Positions 1 to 7,726 of a stretch of DNA of 16,707 bases are shown piece after piece. Origin of the DNA: Pseudomonadota bacterium. GTDB taxonomy: Bacteria; Pseudomonadota; Alphaproteobacteria; Rhizobiales; Devosiaceae. The notes below the pieces were generated by a model that saw only the letters and a program-made list of their open reading frames with translations, ran no database searches and had not been told where the DNA came from. A program made the position numbers and the translations under genes. How positions within the stretch are numbered: position 1 is the stretch's first letter; each line of letters begins with the position of its first letter. Where the stretch lies: the NCBI GenBank assembly GCA_023390785.1, contig JAEWCE010000370.1:1-16707 (forward strand). The letters are read 5' to 3'.

Positions 1-563
1 GTGCAGGCCAGCACGTCGGCGGCGGCGACGTGCTGCACGATGTCGCGCCGCTTCGCCTCGTCCGCCCGGATCGGAGCGCCGGTGGTTATGACCTCGAGGG
101 CGTAGCCGGGGCCGACCAGCCGCGGCAGCCTCGCCGTGCCGCCGGCGCCCGGGATGAGGCCGAGATTGATCTCGGGAAACCCGACCACGGCGGCAGCGTC
201 GAGAACCCGCAGCCGGCAGGCCAGAGCCAACTCGAGCCCGCCGCCGAGGATGGTGCCGTGCATCGCCGCCGCGATGGGAGTCGCCGCCGCATCGATGCTG
301 GCGATCAGCTCGCCCAGGCTGGGGAAAAGCGCCGGCTGGTCGAACTCGCCGATGTCGGCGCCGGCAAAGAACGTCCGGCCGCGGCAGGCGATCACGATGC
401 CCCGGATTTGCGGGTCGCGGTCCAGCTGCCGGACGGCGTCCTGCAGCGCCTGCCTGACGGCCCGGCTGAGGGCGTTGACCGGCGGGCTGTCGATCTCGAT
501 CACGCCGATATCGCCGTCCAGGGCGATCGACACCAGCCCGCGTCCGCTGCCCGGAGGCGACAT
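1..563 (-). CDS. Enoyl-CoA hydratase domain protein, 3' end beyond the window (probably N-terminus of a FadB/FadJ-like multifunctional enzyme)
   Basis: The minus-strand frame from ATG at 563 runs open through position 1, giving 187 residues with no stop. It has the crotonase fold signatures: GRTFFAGADIGEF near residues 62-74 (oxyanion-hole region), HGTILGGGLELALACRLRV at 102-120 and GFPEINLGLIPGAGGTARLP at 128-147. Glu111 and Glu131 correspond to the two catalytic glutamates of enoyl-CoA hydratases. The GLIPGAGGTxRLPRLVG form is typical of the hydratase half of fatty-acid oxidation multifunctional enzymes, so a 3-hydroxyacyl-CoA dehydrogenase domain may follow outside the window; this is inference. 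The start lies 8 nt after the glutaryl-CoA dehydrogenase stop, with a GAGGCGG ribosome site in that junction, so the two are an operon. Its likely job is hydration of crotonyl-CoA made by the upstream enzyme. Confidence 0.88.
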   Translation of the reverse strand, partial: MSPPGSGRGLVSIALDGDIGVIEIDSPPVNALSRAVRQALQDAVRQLDRDPQIRGIVIACRGRTFFAGADIGEFDQPALFPSLGELIASIDAAATPIAAAMHGTILGGGLELALACRLRVLDAAAVVGFPEINLGLIPGAGGTARLPRLVGPGYALEVITTGAPIRADEAKRRDIVQHVAAADVLAC

Positions 564-571
564 CGCCCGCC

Positions 572-1747
572 TCAGAAAAACGCCTGCAGGCCGGTCTGGG
601 CGCGTCCGAGGATGAGCGCGTGGATGTCGTGCGTGCCTTCGTAGGTGTTGACCGTCTCCAGGTTCTGGCTGTGGCGCATCACGTGATAGTCGATGTGGAT
701 GCCGTTGCCGCCGAGCATGTCGCGGGCGGTCCGCGCGATGTCGAGCGCCTTGCCGGCGTTGTTGCGCTTGATCAGCGACACCATCTCGTGCGACGCCGCG
801 CCGGCGTCGAACAGGCGGCCGACCTTGAGGCTCGCCTGCAGACCCAGCGCGATCTCGGTCTGCATGTCGGCCAGCTTCTTCTGGAACAGCTGCGTGGCCG
901 CCAGCGGCCGGCCGAACTGCCGGCGGTCGAGGCCATATTGGCGGGCGCGATGCCAGCAATCCTCGGCCGCGCCCAGAACGCCCCAGGAGATGCCGTAGCG
1001 CGCCTTGTTGAGGCATTCGAACGGCGCGCGCAGGCCGCGCGCGTCGGGCAGCATCGCATCGTCGCCGACCTCGACGCCGGCCAGCACGACCTCGCCGGTG
1101 ACGGAGGTGCGCAGCGACAGCTTGCCGTCGATCCTGTTGACCGTCAGGCCAGGCGTGCCGGCGTCGATGACGAAGCCCCGGACCTCGTTGTCATGCGCGT
1201 CGGACCTGGCCCAGATGACAAAGACATCGGCGATCGGCGCATTCGAGATCCACAGCTTGGCGCCGCTGATGCGGTAGCCGCTGCCCGTCTTGACCGCGCG
1301 CGTGCTCATGCTGCCCGGATCGGACCCGGCATCAGCTTCGGTGAGGCCGAAACAGCCGACGGATTCGCCGCTCGCGAGCCGCGGCAGATAGGTGGCGCGC
1401 TGCCGTTCCGACCCGAAGGCGAGGATCGGATGCATGGCGAGCGACGATTGCACGCTCATCATCGACCGATAGCCCGAATCCACGCGCTCGATCTCGCGCG
1501 CGACCAGGCCATAGACCACATGGCTGGCGCCAAGCCCGCCATATTGCTCGGGGACGCAGATCCCGAGAAAGCCGAGACGGCCGAATTCCCTCAGGATGTC
1601 GCGGTCGACCGCTTCGTGCAGATAGGCCTGCGCCACCCGCGGGAGCAGGCGCTCGGCCGCGAAGGCCCGCGCCGCATCGCGCAGCATGATTTCGTCCTGG
1701 CTGAGCTCGTGCGCGAGCAGCAGCGGATCGCTCCAGTCGAACGACAT
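572..1747 (-). CDS. gcdH: Glutaryl-CoA dehydrogenase (acyl-CoA dehydrogenase family)
   Basis: This 391-residue protein has the normal length for the family. Glutaryl-CoA dehydrogenase is an FAD enzyme that oxidises and decarboxylates glutaryl-CoA to crotonyl-CoA and passes electrons to ETF. Seen in the sequence: an FAD/substrate loop CFGLTEADAGSDPGSM, LWISNA, the segment SLIKRNNAGKALDIARTARD, MLGGNGI, and the C-terminal NTYEGTHDIHALILGRAQTG. Glu370 in the YEGT motif is the catalytic base position of this family. The start at 1747 has an AAGGAG ribosome site at 1754-1759. A palindrome at 1783-1796, shared with the etfB promoter, lies 36 nt upstream. The CoA-transferase gene ends 85 nt upstream and the enoyl-CoA hydratase begins 8 nt downstream, giving a coherent glutarate-to-acetoacetyl-CoA order. 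A related short-chain acyl-CoA substrate cannot be ruled out. Confidence 0.93.
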   Translation of the reverse strand: MSFDWSDPLLLAHELSQDEIMLRDAARAFAAERLLPRVAQAYLHEAVDRDILREFGRLGFLGICVPEQYGGLGASHVVYGLVAREIERVDSGYRSMMSVQSSLAMHPILAFGSERQRATYLPRLASGESVGCFGLTEADAGSDPGSMSTRAVKTGSGYRISGAKLWISNAPIADVFVIWARSDAHDNEVRGFVIDAGTPGLTVNRIDGKLSLRTSVTGEVVLAGVEVGDDAMLPDARGLRAPFECLNKARYGISWGVLGAAEDCWHRARQYGLDRRQFGRPLAATQLFQKKLADMQTEIALGLQASLKVGRLFDAGAASHEMVSLIKRNNAGKALDIARTARDMLGGNGIHIDYHVMRHSQNLETVNTYEGTHDIHALILGRAQTGLQAFF

Positions 1748-1772
1748 CGCCTTCTCCTTGGTCTTCGGTGTT

Positions 1773-1799
1773 CCTATACATTACCGGCCAGCTGGTCAA
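1773..1799 (-). promoter_or_regulatory. Putative operator and promoter of gcdH
   Basis: The palindrome ACCGGCCAGCTGGT at 1783-1796 has six-base arms around a CA centre with one mismatch. Read on the minus strand it is embedded between TTGACC (1794-1799) and TATAGG (1773-1778). Their spacing is 15 nt, short for a sigma-70 promoter, so the exact promoter is uncertain. The same palindrome occurs perfect in the etfB promoter. Binding there by the nearby TetR protein is inference. Confidence 0.6.
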
Positions 1800-1832
1800 T
1801 AATAGTTCAGTGCAGGCCGAGCTGGGCACACT

Positions 1833-2996
1833 TCAGTTGGTGGAAACCACCGGGCGCGACCACCGCCATTCCCGTACCTCCTCATTGTGCTCGCCCAGTT
1901 GCGGCGGCCGGCGTGCAGGAGGCCGGATGCCGTCGAGTCGCCAGGGTGGGAGCAGTCCGGGCGCCTTCGGCTTGCCGGCGTCGCGGTACGAAGTGGTCAT
2001 GGCAGCAGAACGCGGCCCGCTCAGAGCCTCGTAGAGACCCGCAACCTCGCCCGCGGGAATGCCGAGCGCGGCGAGTTGCGACAACAGGACCTGCCGGCGG
2101 CGATGGGCAAATTCGAGCGCCAGTTCGGCCTGCAGCACCACGCGGTTGCGCACGCGGTCGAGATTGGTGGCAAAGCGTGCGTCGTCGGCCAGGTCGAGGC
2201 GCCCGAGCACGTCGATGCAAAGCTTGCGGAACTGCTGCGTCGTTCCGGCCGCCAGAACGAACGGCCCGTCCTCCGCCTCGAACACTCCATAGGGCACGAT
2301 GGATGAATGCATGTTGCCATAGCGCGGCATTTCCTGCCGCTGCAGCAGTGCCTCGAGACCGAAATACGATGTCAGCGCGATGCCGCAATCGGCGAGCGAC
2401 AGGTCGATGCGCATGCCCCGGCCCGAATTGCGCGCGGCGTAGAGCGCACCCAGCATCGCCTGGACCGCATACATGCCGGTGATCACGTCGACGACGGGCA
2501 GGCCGAACTTCAATGGCGGCCCGTCGGCATGGCCGTTGGTGGCCATGACCCCGCTCTCGCCCTGCAGGACCAGATCGTATCCGGCACGCCCGGCCTCGGC
2601 TCCAGCGGCATCGTAGCCGCCGATGGCGCAATAGACGAGGCGCGGGTTTGCCTGGCGCAGGTGCTCATAGTCGAGGCCGAAGCGCTCCAGCGTTCCGGGC
2701 AGGAAGTTCTCGACCAGGATGTCCGCCTCACTCGCCAGCGAGCGGATCAACGCGCGATCGGCGTGGTCGGCGAAATCGGCAGTGACGGACCGCTTGCTCC
2801 GATTGAAGGCGTGGAAGTACGTGCTTTCCTGCGGACCGATCTCCATGCCCCAGTCGCGCGTGCCATCGCCTGTCCCCGGCCGCTCGATCTTGATGACGTC
2901 GGCACCGAGATCGGCAAGGACCATGCCGCTGAGCGGGCCGGCCAGGACGCGCGACAGATCGAGGACTCGGACACCGGCAAGGGGTCGATTTGCCAT
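1833..2996 (-). CDS. CaiB/BaiF (family III) CoA-transferase
   Basis: This 387-residue protein transfers CoA between acyl-CoA and a free acid. The N-terminus PLAGVRVLDLSRVLAGP and the segments LADLGADVIKIERPGTGD and FNRSKRSV are hallmarks of the family. Asp170 in LPVVDVITGMYAVQAM matches the position of the catalytic aspartate, about residue 169, in formyl-CoA transferase. The frame stays open to 3251, but homologues begin at PLAGVRV, so the ATG at 2996 is chosen; no strong ribosome site precedes it. It lies 85 nt upstream of gcdH on the same strand. CaiB enzymes next to gcdH are often succinyl-CoA:glutarate CoA-transferases, so glutarate activation is the likeliest role (inference). A region of ordinary length separates it from the divergent TetR gene. 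Confidence 0.9.
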   Translation of the reverse strand: MANRPLAGVRVLDLSRVLAGPLSGMVLADLGADVIKIERPGTGDGTRDWGMEIGPQESTYFHAFNRSKRSVTADFADHADRALIRSLASEADILVENFLPGTLERFGLDYEHLRQANPRLVYCAIGGYDAAGAEAGRAGYDLVLQGESGVMATNGHADGPPLKFGLPVVDVITGMYAVQAMLGALYAARNSGRGMRIDLSLADCGIALTSYFGLEALLQRQEMPRYGNMHSSIVPYGVFEAEDGPFVLAAGTTQQFRKLCIDVLGRLDLADDARFATNLDRVRNRVVLQAELALEFAHRRRQVLLSQLAALGIPAGEVAGLYEALSGPRSAAMTTSYRDAGKPKAPGLLPPWRLDGIRPPARRPPQLGEHNEEVREWRWSRPVVSTN

Positions 2997-3105
2997 CTTA
3001 TGAACACCCGGCACGATTGCGCAGCCGCGAAGCGAACAGCACGCTTCTCGCCGCCCGGTTGTTTGATGTAACAGGAGAGCCAGACTCATTGCCGAGGACC
3101 GAGAC
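2997..3105. promoter_or_regulatory. Divergent intergenic region between the CoA-transferase and tetR genes
   Basis: This 109-bp gap must hold the starts of two divergent genes. I see no copy of the ACCGGC palindrome found upstream of gcdH and etfB, only an isolated CCGGT half-site around 3056, and no clear -35/-10 pair. A GAGGA ribosome site at 3094-3098 serves the TetR gene. Confidence 0.4.
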
Positions 3106-3771
3106 GTGCCGGGCCAAACCTCCAGACGACCGGGCCGGCCTGCCTCGATGCCGGCGCCGCGCGAGACCATCCTGCGCGCCGCTTCCGACCTGTTTGCGCA
3201 GCGAGGCTTTGCCGAGACCTCGCTGATGGACATCGCCAGGGCGGTGGGCATCTCGAAGGCGGCGATCTATCACTATTTCCCGACCAAGCAGGTGATCTTC
3301 GACGCCATCGTCGTCGATCTGCTGCAGCGGCTGCATGACCATGTCGCCGCAGCGCTGCCACCGGCAAGCGCCGGCGTCGCCGCACGGCTGCAGTCGGCAA
3401 TGCGGGGGCATGCCGAATTCTTCGAAGCCAACTACACCGAATACGTCACTCTGCTGCATGGTTTCGGCGGTCTCAATCGCATCGTGAGCGAGCAGGAACG
3501 GGAAATCCGCAATCGCTACGAGGGATTGTTCCGTTCGATTGTCGCCGCCGGCATCGACGACGGTGCCATGCGCGTCAGCAGCGCACCGGTCGTGGCGCGC
3601 GGCGCCCTGTCGATGCTGAACTGGATGACGCGCTGGTTCGATCCCAAGGGCGAGCGCCGGGCCGTCGATTTCGCCGGCGACTATTTCGACATGCTGGCGC
3701 ACGGCATCTTGCGCCAGAACCCCACGCGCTCCGCCCGTGGACACGTCAGTTCCAGCCGGAAATCGACTTGA
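3106..3771 (+). CDS. TetR/AcrR family transcriptional regulator
   Basis: This 221-residue protein has an N-terminal TetR helix-turn-helix at about residues 18-65: ETILRAASDLFAQRGF, then TSLMDIARAVGISKAAIYHYFPTK. A helical ligand-binding C-domain follows. The GTG start at 3106 is backed by a GAGGA ribosome site 7 nt upstream. It is the only plus-strand gene in the first 14 kb and is divergent to the CoA-transferase/gcdH operon, the usual arrangement for a local repressor responding to an acyl-CoA or acid. Its last 26 bp overlap the end of the convergent aldehyde dehydrogenase gene. The Arg/Ser-rich last 20 residues may be an extension gained when that gene became adjacent (inference). The shared palindromes upstream of gcdH and etfB are candidate targets. 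Confidence 0.9.
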   Translation: MPGQTSRRPGRPASMPAPRETILRAASDLFAQRGFAETSLMDIARAVGISKAAIYHYFPTKQVIFDAIVVDLLQRLHDHVAAALPPASAGVAARLQSAMRGHAEFFEANYTEYVTLLHGFGGLNRIVSEQEREIRNRYEGLFRSIVAAGIDDGAMRVSSAPVVARGALSMLNWMTRWFDPKGERRAVDFAGDYFDMLAHGILRQNPTRSARGHVSSSRKST

Positions 3772-5179
3772 CGACAAGGTACTCTTCGAGGCCCCAGCTG
3801 CCGCCCTCGCGGCCAAGCCCCGAAGATCCAACGCCACCGAACGGCGACCCCGGGCCGCGCGGCTGACCGTTCATTTCGACCATCCCCGAATGCAGGCGGC
3901 CGGCGAGGCGCCGGCGCCGCTCGACATCCGCGGACTGCACGAAATTGGTGAGGCCGTAAGCAGTGTCATTGGCGATGCGCAAGGCATGCGCTTCGTCGTC
4001 GAACGGCATGATGGACAGCACCGGTCCGAAGATTTCCTCGCGCGCGATGGTCATGTCCGGCGTTACGTCGGCGAATACTGTCGGCCGGATGAAATAGCCC
4101 GCATTGAATCCGCTCGGGCGCCCCGGCCCGCCGACGACCAGCCGCGCGCCCTCGGCGATGCCGCTCTCGATGAGCTTTTGCGCGCGTTTGTACTGCCGGG
4201 CCGAAACCACCGGCCCCAGATGCAGGCCGGCTTCGTCCGTGCGGCCGACGACTGCCGATTCCGCCACGCGGCGCGCCGTCTCCACCGCATCGGCATAGAT
4301 GGCGCGTTCAACCAGCATGCGGGTGGGTGCGTTGCAGCTTTGCCCGCTGTTGCTGAAGCACTGCCGCACACCGCGCGCCACGGCATCCGCGTCGGCATCG
4401 GCGAAGATCAGATTGGCGCCCTTGCCGCCCAGCTCGAGCGCGACCCGCTTGAAGGTTTCGGCAGCAGCGCGCGCGACGTTGCGTCCGGCCATGGTCGAGC
4501 CGGTGAAGCTGACCATCGCCACATCGGGGTGCGATGCCAGCCGGGCGCCGACGCCCTGCCCGTCGCCATGGACGAGATTGAACACGCCCGCCGGCACGCC
4601 CGCCTCGTCGAGGATCTCGGCAAGCAGGTTGGACGACAGCGCGGCATATTCGGACGGCTTCAGCACCATGGTGCATCCGGCGAGCAGCGCCGGCACGACC
4701 TTGAGGCCGACCTGGCTCATCGGCCAGTTCCACGGCGTGATCATGCCGACGACGCCGATCGGCTGTAGCAGGATGCGATCGTTGGGCGCGTAATCGGCGA
4801 ATGGCCGCGAGAATTCGAAGCTCTCCATGACGCGCAGGAAATTGGTCATGTGATTGGCTGCCGCTGGAGCCTGCCGCTCTCGCGCCATGTCGATGGGCGC
4901 ACCCATTTCGGTGGAGATCGCGGTAGCCATGTCGCCGAGCCGCCGCTGGTAGATCTCGCGCGCCCGCTCGATCAGGGCAATGCGATCGGCGACCGAACTT
5001 TCGGAATAGCTGGCAAATGCCGTTTTTGCTGCCGCAACCGCGGCATCGGCGTCGCGCTGCTCGCCGAGGACGACCGCGCCGATCGTCTCCTCGGTCGACG
5101 GATTGACCAGCGGATGCTCACGCGCCCCGTGCGATCCAACCCAGCGGCCGCCGATATAGTTCTTGTCCAGTCTGATCAT
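3746..5179 (-). CDS. NAD(P)-dependent aldehyde dehydrogenase
   Basis: This 477-residue ALDH-superfamily protein oxidises an aldehyde to an acid. Seen: ITPWNWP with Asn151, MVLKPSE with Lys174 (cofactor binding), FTGSTMAG, ELGGKGANLI with general base Glu249, and FSNSGQSCNAPTRM with catalytic Cys282; EEIFGPVL and the PFGGVGSSGLGREGG tail motif are also present. All key residues are intact. The start at 5179 is the ATG of MIRLDKNYIGGRWV, the normal family N-terminus; the ribosome site is weak (AGAGA). It is the last gene of the sugar-uptake operon, 40 nt after the GntR gene. It probably oxidises an aldehyde formed late in the pathway; the substrate cannot be read from sequence. Confidence 0.93.
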   Translation of the reverse strand: MIRLDKNYIGGRWVGSHGAREHPLVNPSTEETIGAVVLGEQRDADAAVAAAKTAFASYSESSVADRIALIERAREIYQRRLGDMATAISTEMGAPIDMARERQAPAAANHMTNFLRVMESFEFSRPFADYAPNDRILLQPIGVVGMITPWNWPMSQVGLKVVPALLAGCTMVLKPSEYAALSSNLLAEILDEAGVPAGVFNLVHGDGQGVGARLASHPDVAMVSFTGSTMAGRNVARAAAETFKRVALELGGKGANLIFADADADAVARGVRQCFSNSGQSCNAPTRMLVERAIYADAVETARRVAESAVVGRTDEAGLHLGPVVSARQYKRAQKLIESGIAEGARLVVGGPGRPSGFNAGYFIRPTVFADVTPDMTIAREEIFGPVLSIMPFDDEAHALRIANDTAYGLTNFVQSADVERRRRLAGRLHSGMVEMNGQPRGPGSPFGGVGSSGLGREGGSWGLEEYLVVKSISGWN

Positions 5180-5219
5180 CGTTCTAGTCTCTATTTGAGG
5201 AGCACGGCGACGGCCCCAC

Positions 5220-5957
5220 TCACGCCGGGCTCGCAGCCGGCTCGCGCATGGCTTCGAGCTCGCGCATCTTGCGCATGAGGAACTCGCCGGTGTTGATCTC
5301 GTGCTGGCGAGCCAGGCGCGCGGCACCGCGATAGTCGCCCGCCGCAAGCAGATCGCGGATCCGGCAGTGCTCCTGGATCGCCGCGTCCAGCCGCTCCCGG
5401 TAGGTGGGGATGCCGTGTCGCCCTGACGACATCAGCCCGAGCATGTTCTCGAGGATGCGGTAGCTGTACTGGCTGTTCGGTCCGTCGCACAGCATGCGGT
5501 GAAACTGCGCGTTGAGGCCGCCGAAGGTATCGTAGTCGCCGGCCTCGAGTGCCGCGAACGACTGCGCGATATTGGCATCGAGCTCGGCGATGAAGGCCGC
5601 ATCGTAACGCGTGGCATTGAGTTCGATCGCCAGCTCGCAGATCATGCCGCGCAGGGCACTGATTTCCCTGATCTGGTCGATATCGAGTGCCCTGACGACG
5701 GCGCCGATATGGCTTTGCAGGTCGAGCCAGCCCTCGGCGGCAAGGCCGTTGATAGCCTCGCGGATCGGCGTCTCGCTGATGCCCAGCGCCGTCGACACCT
5801 CGCGGGTGGTCAGCCGGTCGCCCGGGTGGATGGCGCCTGTCAGGATCAGCCGCTGGATGTAGCGCCGCGCCAGCTGCGATTTGGTCACCACCACGCTCTT
5901 GCGGTAGGACAGGTCGAGCCAGCTCAAATCCTTGTCGGAATCGTCGGGAAGCGTCAT
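5220..5957 (-). CDS. GntR family transcriptional regulator, FCD subfamily
   Basis: This 245-residue protein has a winged helix-turn-helix at about residues 25-88, with the classic GDRLTTREVSTALGISETP and IREAINGLAAEGWL. An all-helical FCD ligand domain follows; His153 (FHRML), His197 (EHCRI) and His219 (RQHEIN) fit its metal/ligand triad. The ATG at 5957 overlaps the upstream permease stop as ATGA, so its translation is coupled to the transporter. FCD regulators usually sense organic or sugar acids and repress their own operon. The palindrome at 12564-12586, at the head of this operon, is the best candidate target (inference). Confidence 0.92.
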   Translation of the reverse strand: MTLPDDSDKDLSWLDLSYRKSVVVTKSQLARRYIQRLILTGAIHPGDRLTTREVSTALGISETPIREAINGLAAEGWLDLQSHIGAVVRALDIDQIREISALRGMICELAIELNATRYDAAFIAELDANIAQSFAALEAGDYDTFGGLNAQFHRMLCDGPNSQYSYRILENMLGLMSSGRHGIPTYRERLDAAIQEHCRIRDLLAAGDYRGAARLARQHEINTGEFLMRKMRELEAMREPAASPA

Positions 5958-6799
5958 TTGGTGGTGCCGTCCGCCAGCCCCTGGATCAGCCATCTCTGCA
6001 CGAGCAGCGCAATGATGGCGACGGGGACGACAGTGATGGTGCCCATGGCCGTGAGTGCTCCCCAGTTGGCTCCGGTGTCGGTGTCGCCGGCAATGCCCGC
6101 GATCGCCACGGGAATGGTAGACGCCTGCCGGTTGGTCAGCACAAGGGCGAACAGCAGTTCTTCCCATCCCAGGATGATGCTCAGGATGAAGGTGGAGATG
6201 ATCCCCGGCAAGGAGATCGGCACGATGATGCGCATGAAGGTGCCGAAGCGCGAGCAGCCATCAATGGCCGCGGCCTCCTCGAGCTCGACCGGCAGCGACA
6301 GGAAGAAGCCGCGCATCAGCCACATCACATAGGGCACGAGGAAGGTCGAATAGGCGATGATGAGGGTAATGTGCTTGTCGGTGAGCCCAAGCTTGCGGGC
6401 GACAAGGAACATCGGCACCGCCAGCGCGATCGGCGGCACGCCGCGCGACAGCAGAATCAGCACGCCGATGAAGCCGGCCCCGCGCAGCTTTATCCGCGCC
6501 AGCGCGTAGCCGGCCATCGAGCCGATGACGATGGAGAAGGCGGCCGATCCGATCGAAACGATCATGGTGTTGGCCAGCTTGCCCAGGATATCGCTGCGCG
6601 ACAGGTACTTGACGTAGGATTCGAGCGACGGCTCGAAGAACAGCTTGGGCGGGCTGACGAAGATGTCCACCTGCTGCTTGAATGACGTCAGGATCATCCA
6701 GAACACCGGAAACAGGAACATCATCGCCACGACGACGCTCGCGACCACCCGGACGGTGTGACCGATGCGAAGCGGGCGGACGGACGACGCGCTGCTCAA
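5954..6799 (-). CDS. Carbohydrate ABC transporter permease, MalG-like (CUT1)
   Basis: This 281-residue inner-membrane permease has hydrophobic segments starting near residue 18 and spread through the protein. Its C-terminal half carries the EAA loop EEAAAIDGCSRFGTFMRIIVP (about 174-194), which docks to the transport ATPase. The start is read as TTG at 6799: it overlaps the upstream permease stop as TTGA and has GGAG 8 nt upstream. The frame has no ATG before the first membrane helix. It pairs with the MalF-like permease to form the channel. Length and motif are ordinary for the family. No ATPase gene accompanies it in the window. Confidence 0.92.
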   Translation of the reverse strand: MSSASSVRPLRIGHTVRVVASVVVAMMFLFPVFWMILTSFKQQVDIFVSPPKLFFEPSLESYVKYLSRSDILGKLANTMIVSIGSAAFSIVIGSMAGYALARIKLRGAGFIGVLILLSRGVPPIALAVPMFLVARKLGLTDKHITLIIAYSTFLVPYVMWLMRGFFLSLPVELEEAAAIDGCSRFGTFMRIIVPISLPGIISTFILSIILGWEELLFALVLTNRQASTIPVAIAGIAGDTDTGANWGALTAMGTITVVPVAIIALLVQRWLIQGLADGTTK

Positions 6800-7713
6800 T
6801 TGACGTTCTCCAGCTTGCGACTGATGGCGAGAAGGACGCCGGTGATGACCATGGTCAGCACCAGCACCACCATCGCCATCGCGGCGGATTCGGAAAAATG
6901 CAGCGACTGGAACGCCTCCTGGTAGATGAACAGGTTGACGATGTCGGTCGCCTTGCCCGGCCCGCCCATGGTCGCCGCGAGAACGATGTCGAACATCTTC
7001 ACCGCGCCCAGCCAGCGCACGATAAAGGTCGCGGCCAGCACCGGCACCAGCAGCGGCAACGCCACCATCCACAGCGTATCCCACCAGTTGGCGCCGTCGA
7101 TCTTGGCGGCCTCGAACACATCCTTGGGCAGGGCCAGCAGTGCCGCCGTCGCGATCAGCACCACAAACGGCGTCCAGCGCCACACGTCGATGATGATGAC
7201 GGTCACCATCGCCAGGTTGGAATCGCCGAACCAGTCGAGCGGCGCGATGCCGACGAGGCCGAGCCAGAAGTTCATTAGCCCCCATAGCGGGTCGAGGATC
7301 ATGCGCCAAACGCCGCCGGCGATCACCGGCGCGACAACCAGGGGAATGATGAAGACCGCGCGGATGAACGAGCGGCCAAGCCAAGGGGCGTTGATCAGGT
7401 AGGCGATGCCGAAGCCGAGGCCGACCTGCACCGGCAGCGCAAACACCAGGTAGACCACGGTGACCCGCAGCGAATCCCAGAAGCGATAGTCCGACAGCAC
7501 CTTGATGTAGTTGTCGAGACCGACCCACTTGCCGGCGCCGAACGTCATCAGGTCGAATTGCGAAAAGCTGATCTCTACCGCGTAGAACAGCGGGTAGGCG
7601 AGAACCAGTGTCAGCAGCACGATCGTCGGGATCATGAACGACCAGCGCGACAGCAGATCGCTCAGCCTGTACCAGGCTCCGCCTGGCCCCACCCGCTTGT
7701 GCGTACTCGGCAT
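6796..7713 (-). CDS. Carbohydrate ABC transporter permease, MalF/UgpA-like (CUT1)
   Basis: This 305-residue permease has a first membrane helix at about residues 25-46 and further hydrophobic segments at about 84-106, 117-137, 167-195 and near the C-terminus. The EAA loop is VFEAAKIDGANWWDTLWMVALP (about 199-220). The ATG at 7713 is preceded by a GGGGGA ribosome site 5 nt away. The gene follows the small dehydrogenase subunit by 13 nt and overlaps the second permease by 4 nt. With the substrate-binding protein at the head of the operon it forms a CUT1-type importer, a family whose members import oligosaccharides, polyols or glycerol phosphate. Confidence 0.93.
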   Translation of the reverse strand: MPSTHKRVGPGGAWYRLSDLLSRWSFMIPTIVLLTLVLAYPLFYAVEISFSQFDLMTFGAGKWVGLDNYIKVLSDYRFWDSLRVTVVYLVFALPVQVGLGFGIAYLINAPWLGRSFIRAVFIIPLVVAPVIAGGVWRMILDPLWGLMNFWLGLVGIAPLDWFGDSNLAMVTVIIIDVWRWTPFVVLIATAALLALPKDVFEAAKIDGANWWDTLWMVALPLLVPVLAATFIVRWLGAVKMFDIVLAATMGGPGKATDIVNLFIYQEAFQSLHFSESAAMAMVVLVLTMVITGVLLAISRKLENVN

Positions 7714-7726
7714 CCATTCCCCCCGC

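Noticed and set aside
620..2482. A 620-residue open frame on the plus strand
   Set aside because: It lies antisense to gcdH and the CoA-transferase, which have full family motifs. Long antisense frames are expected in GC-rich coding DNA and this one shows no recognisable domain.
2998..3837. A 279-residue minus-strand frame opposite the tetR gene
   Set aside because: The plus-strand TetR helix-turn-helix is unmistakable; the minus frame is its shadow.
6800..7717. Extension of the second permease frame upstream to 7717
   Set aside because: That portion is an out-of-frame shadow of the first permease. The TTG at 6799 with GGAG and stop overlap gives a normal permease length.
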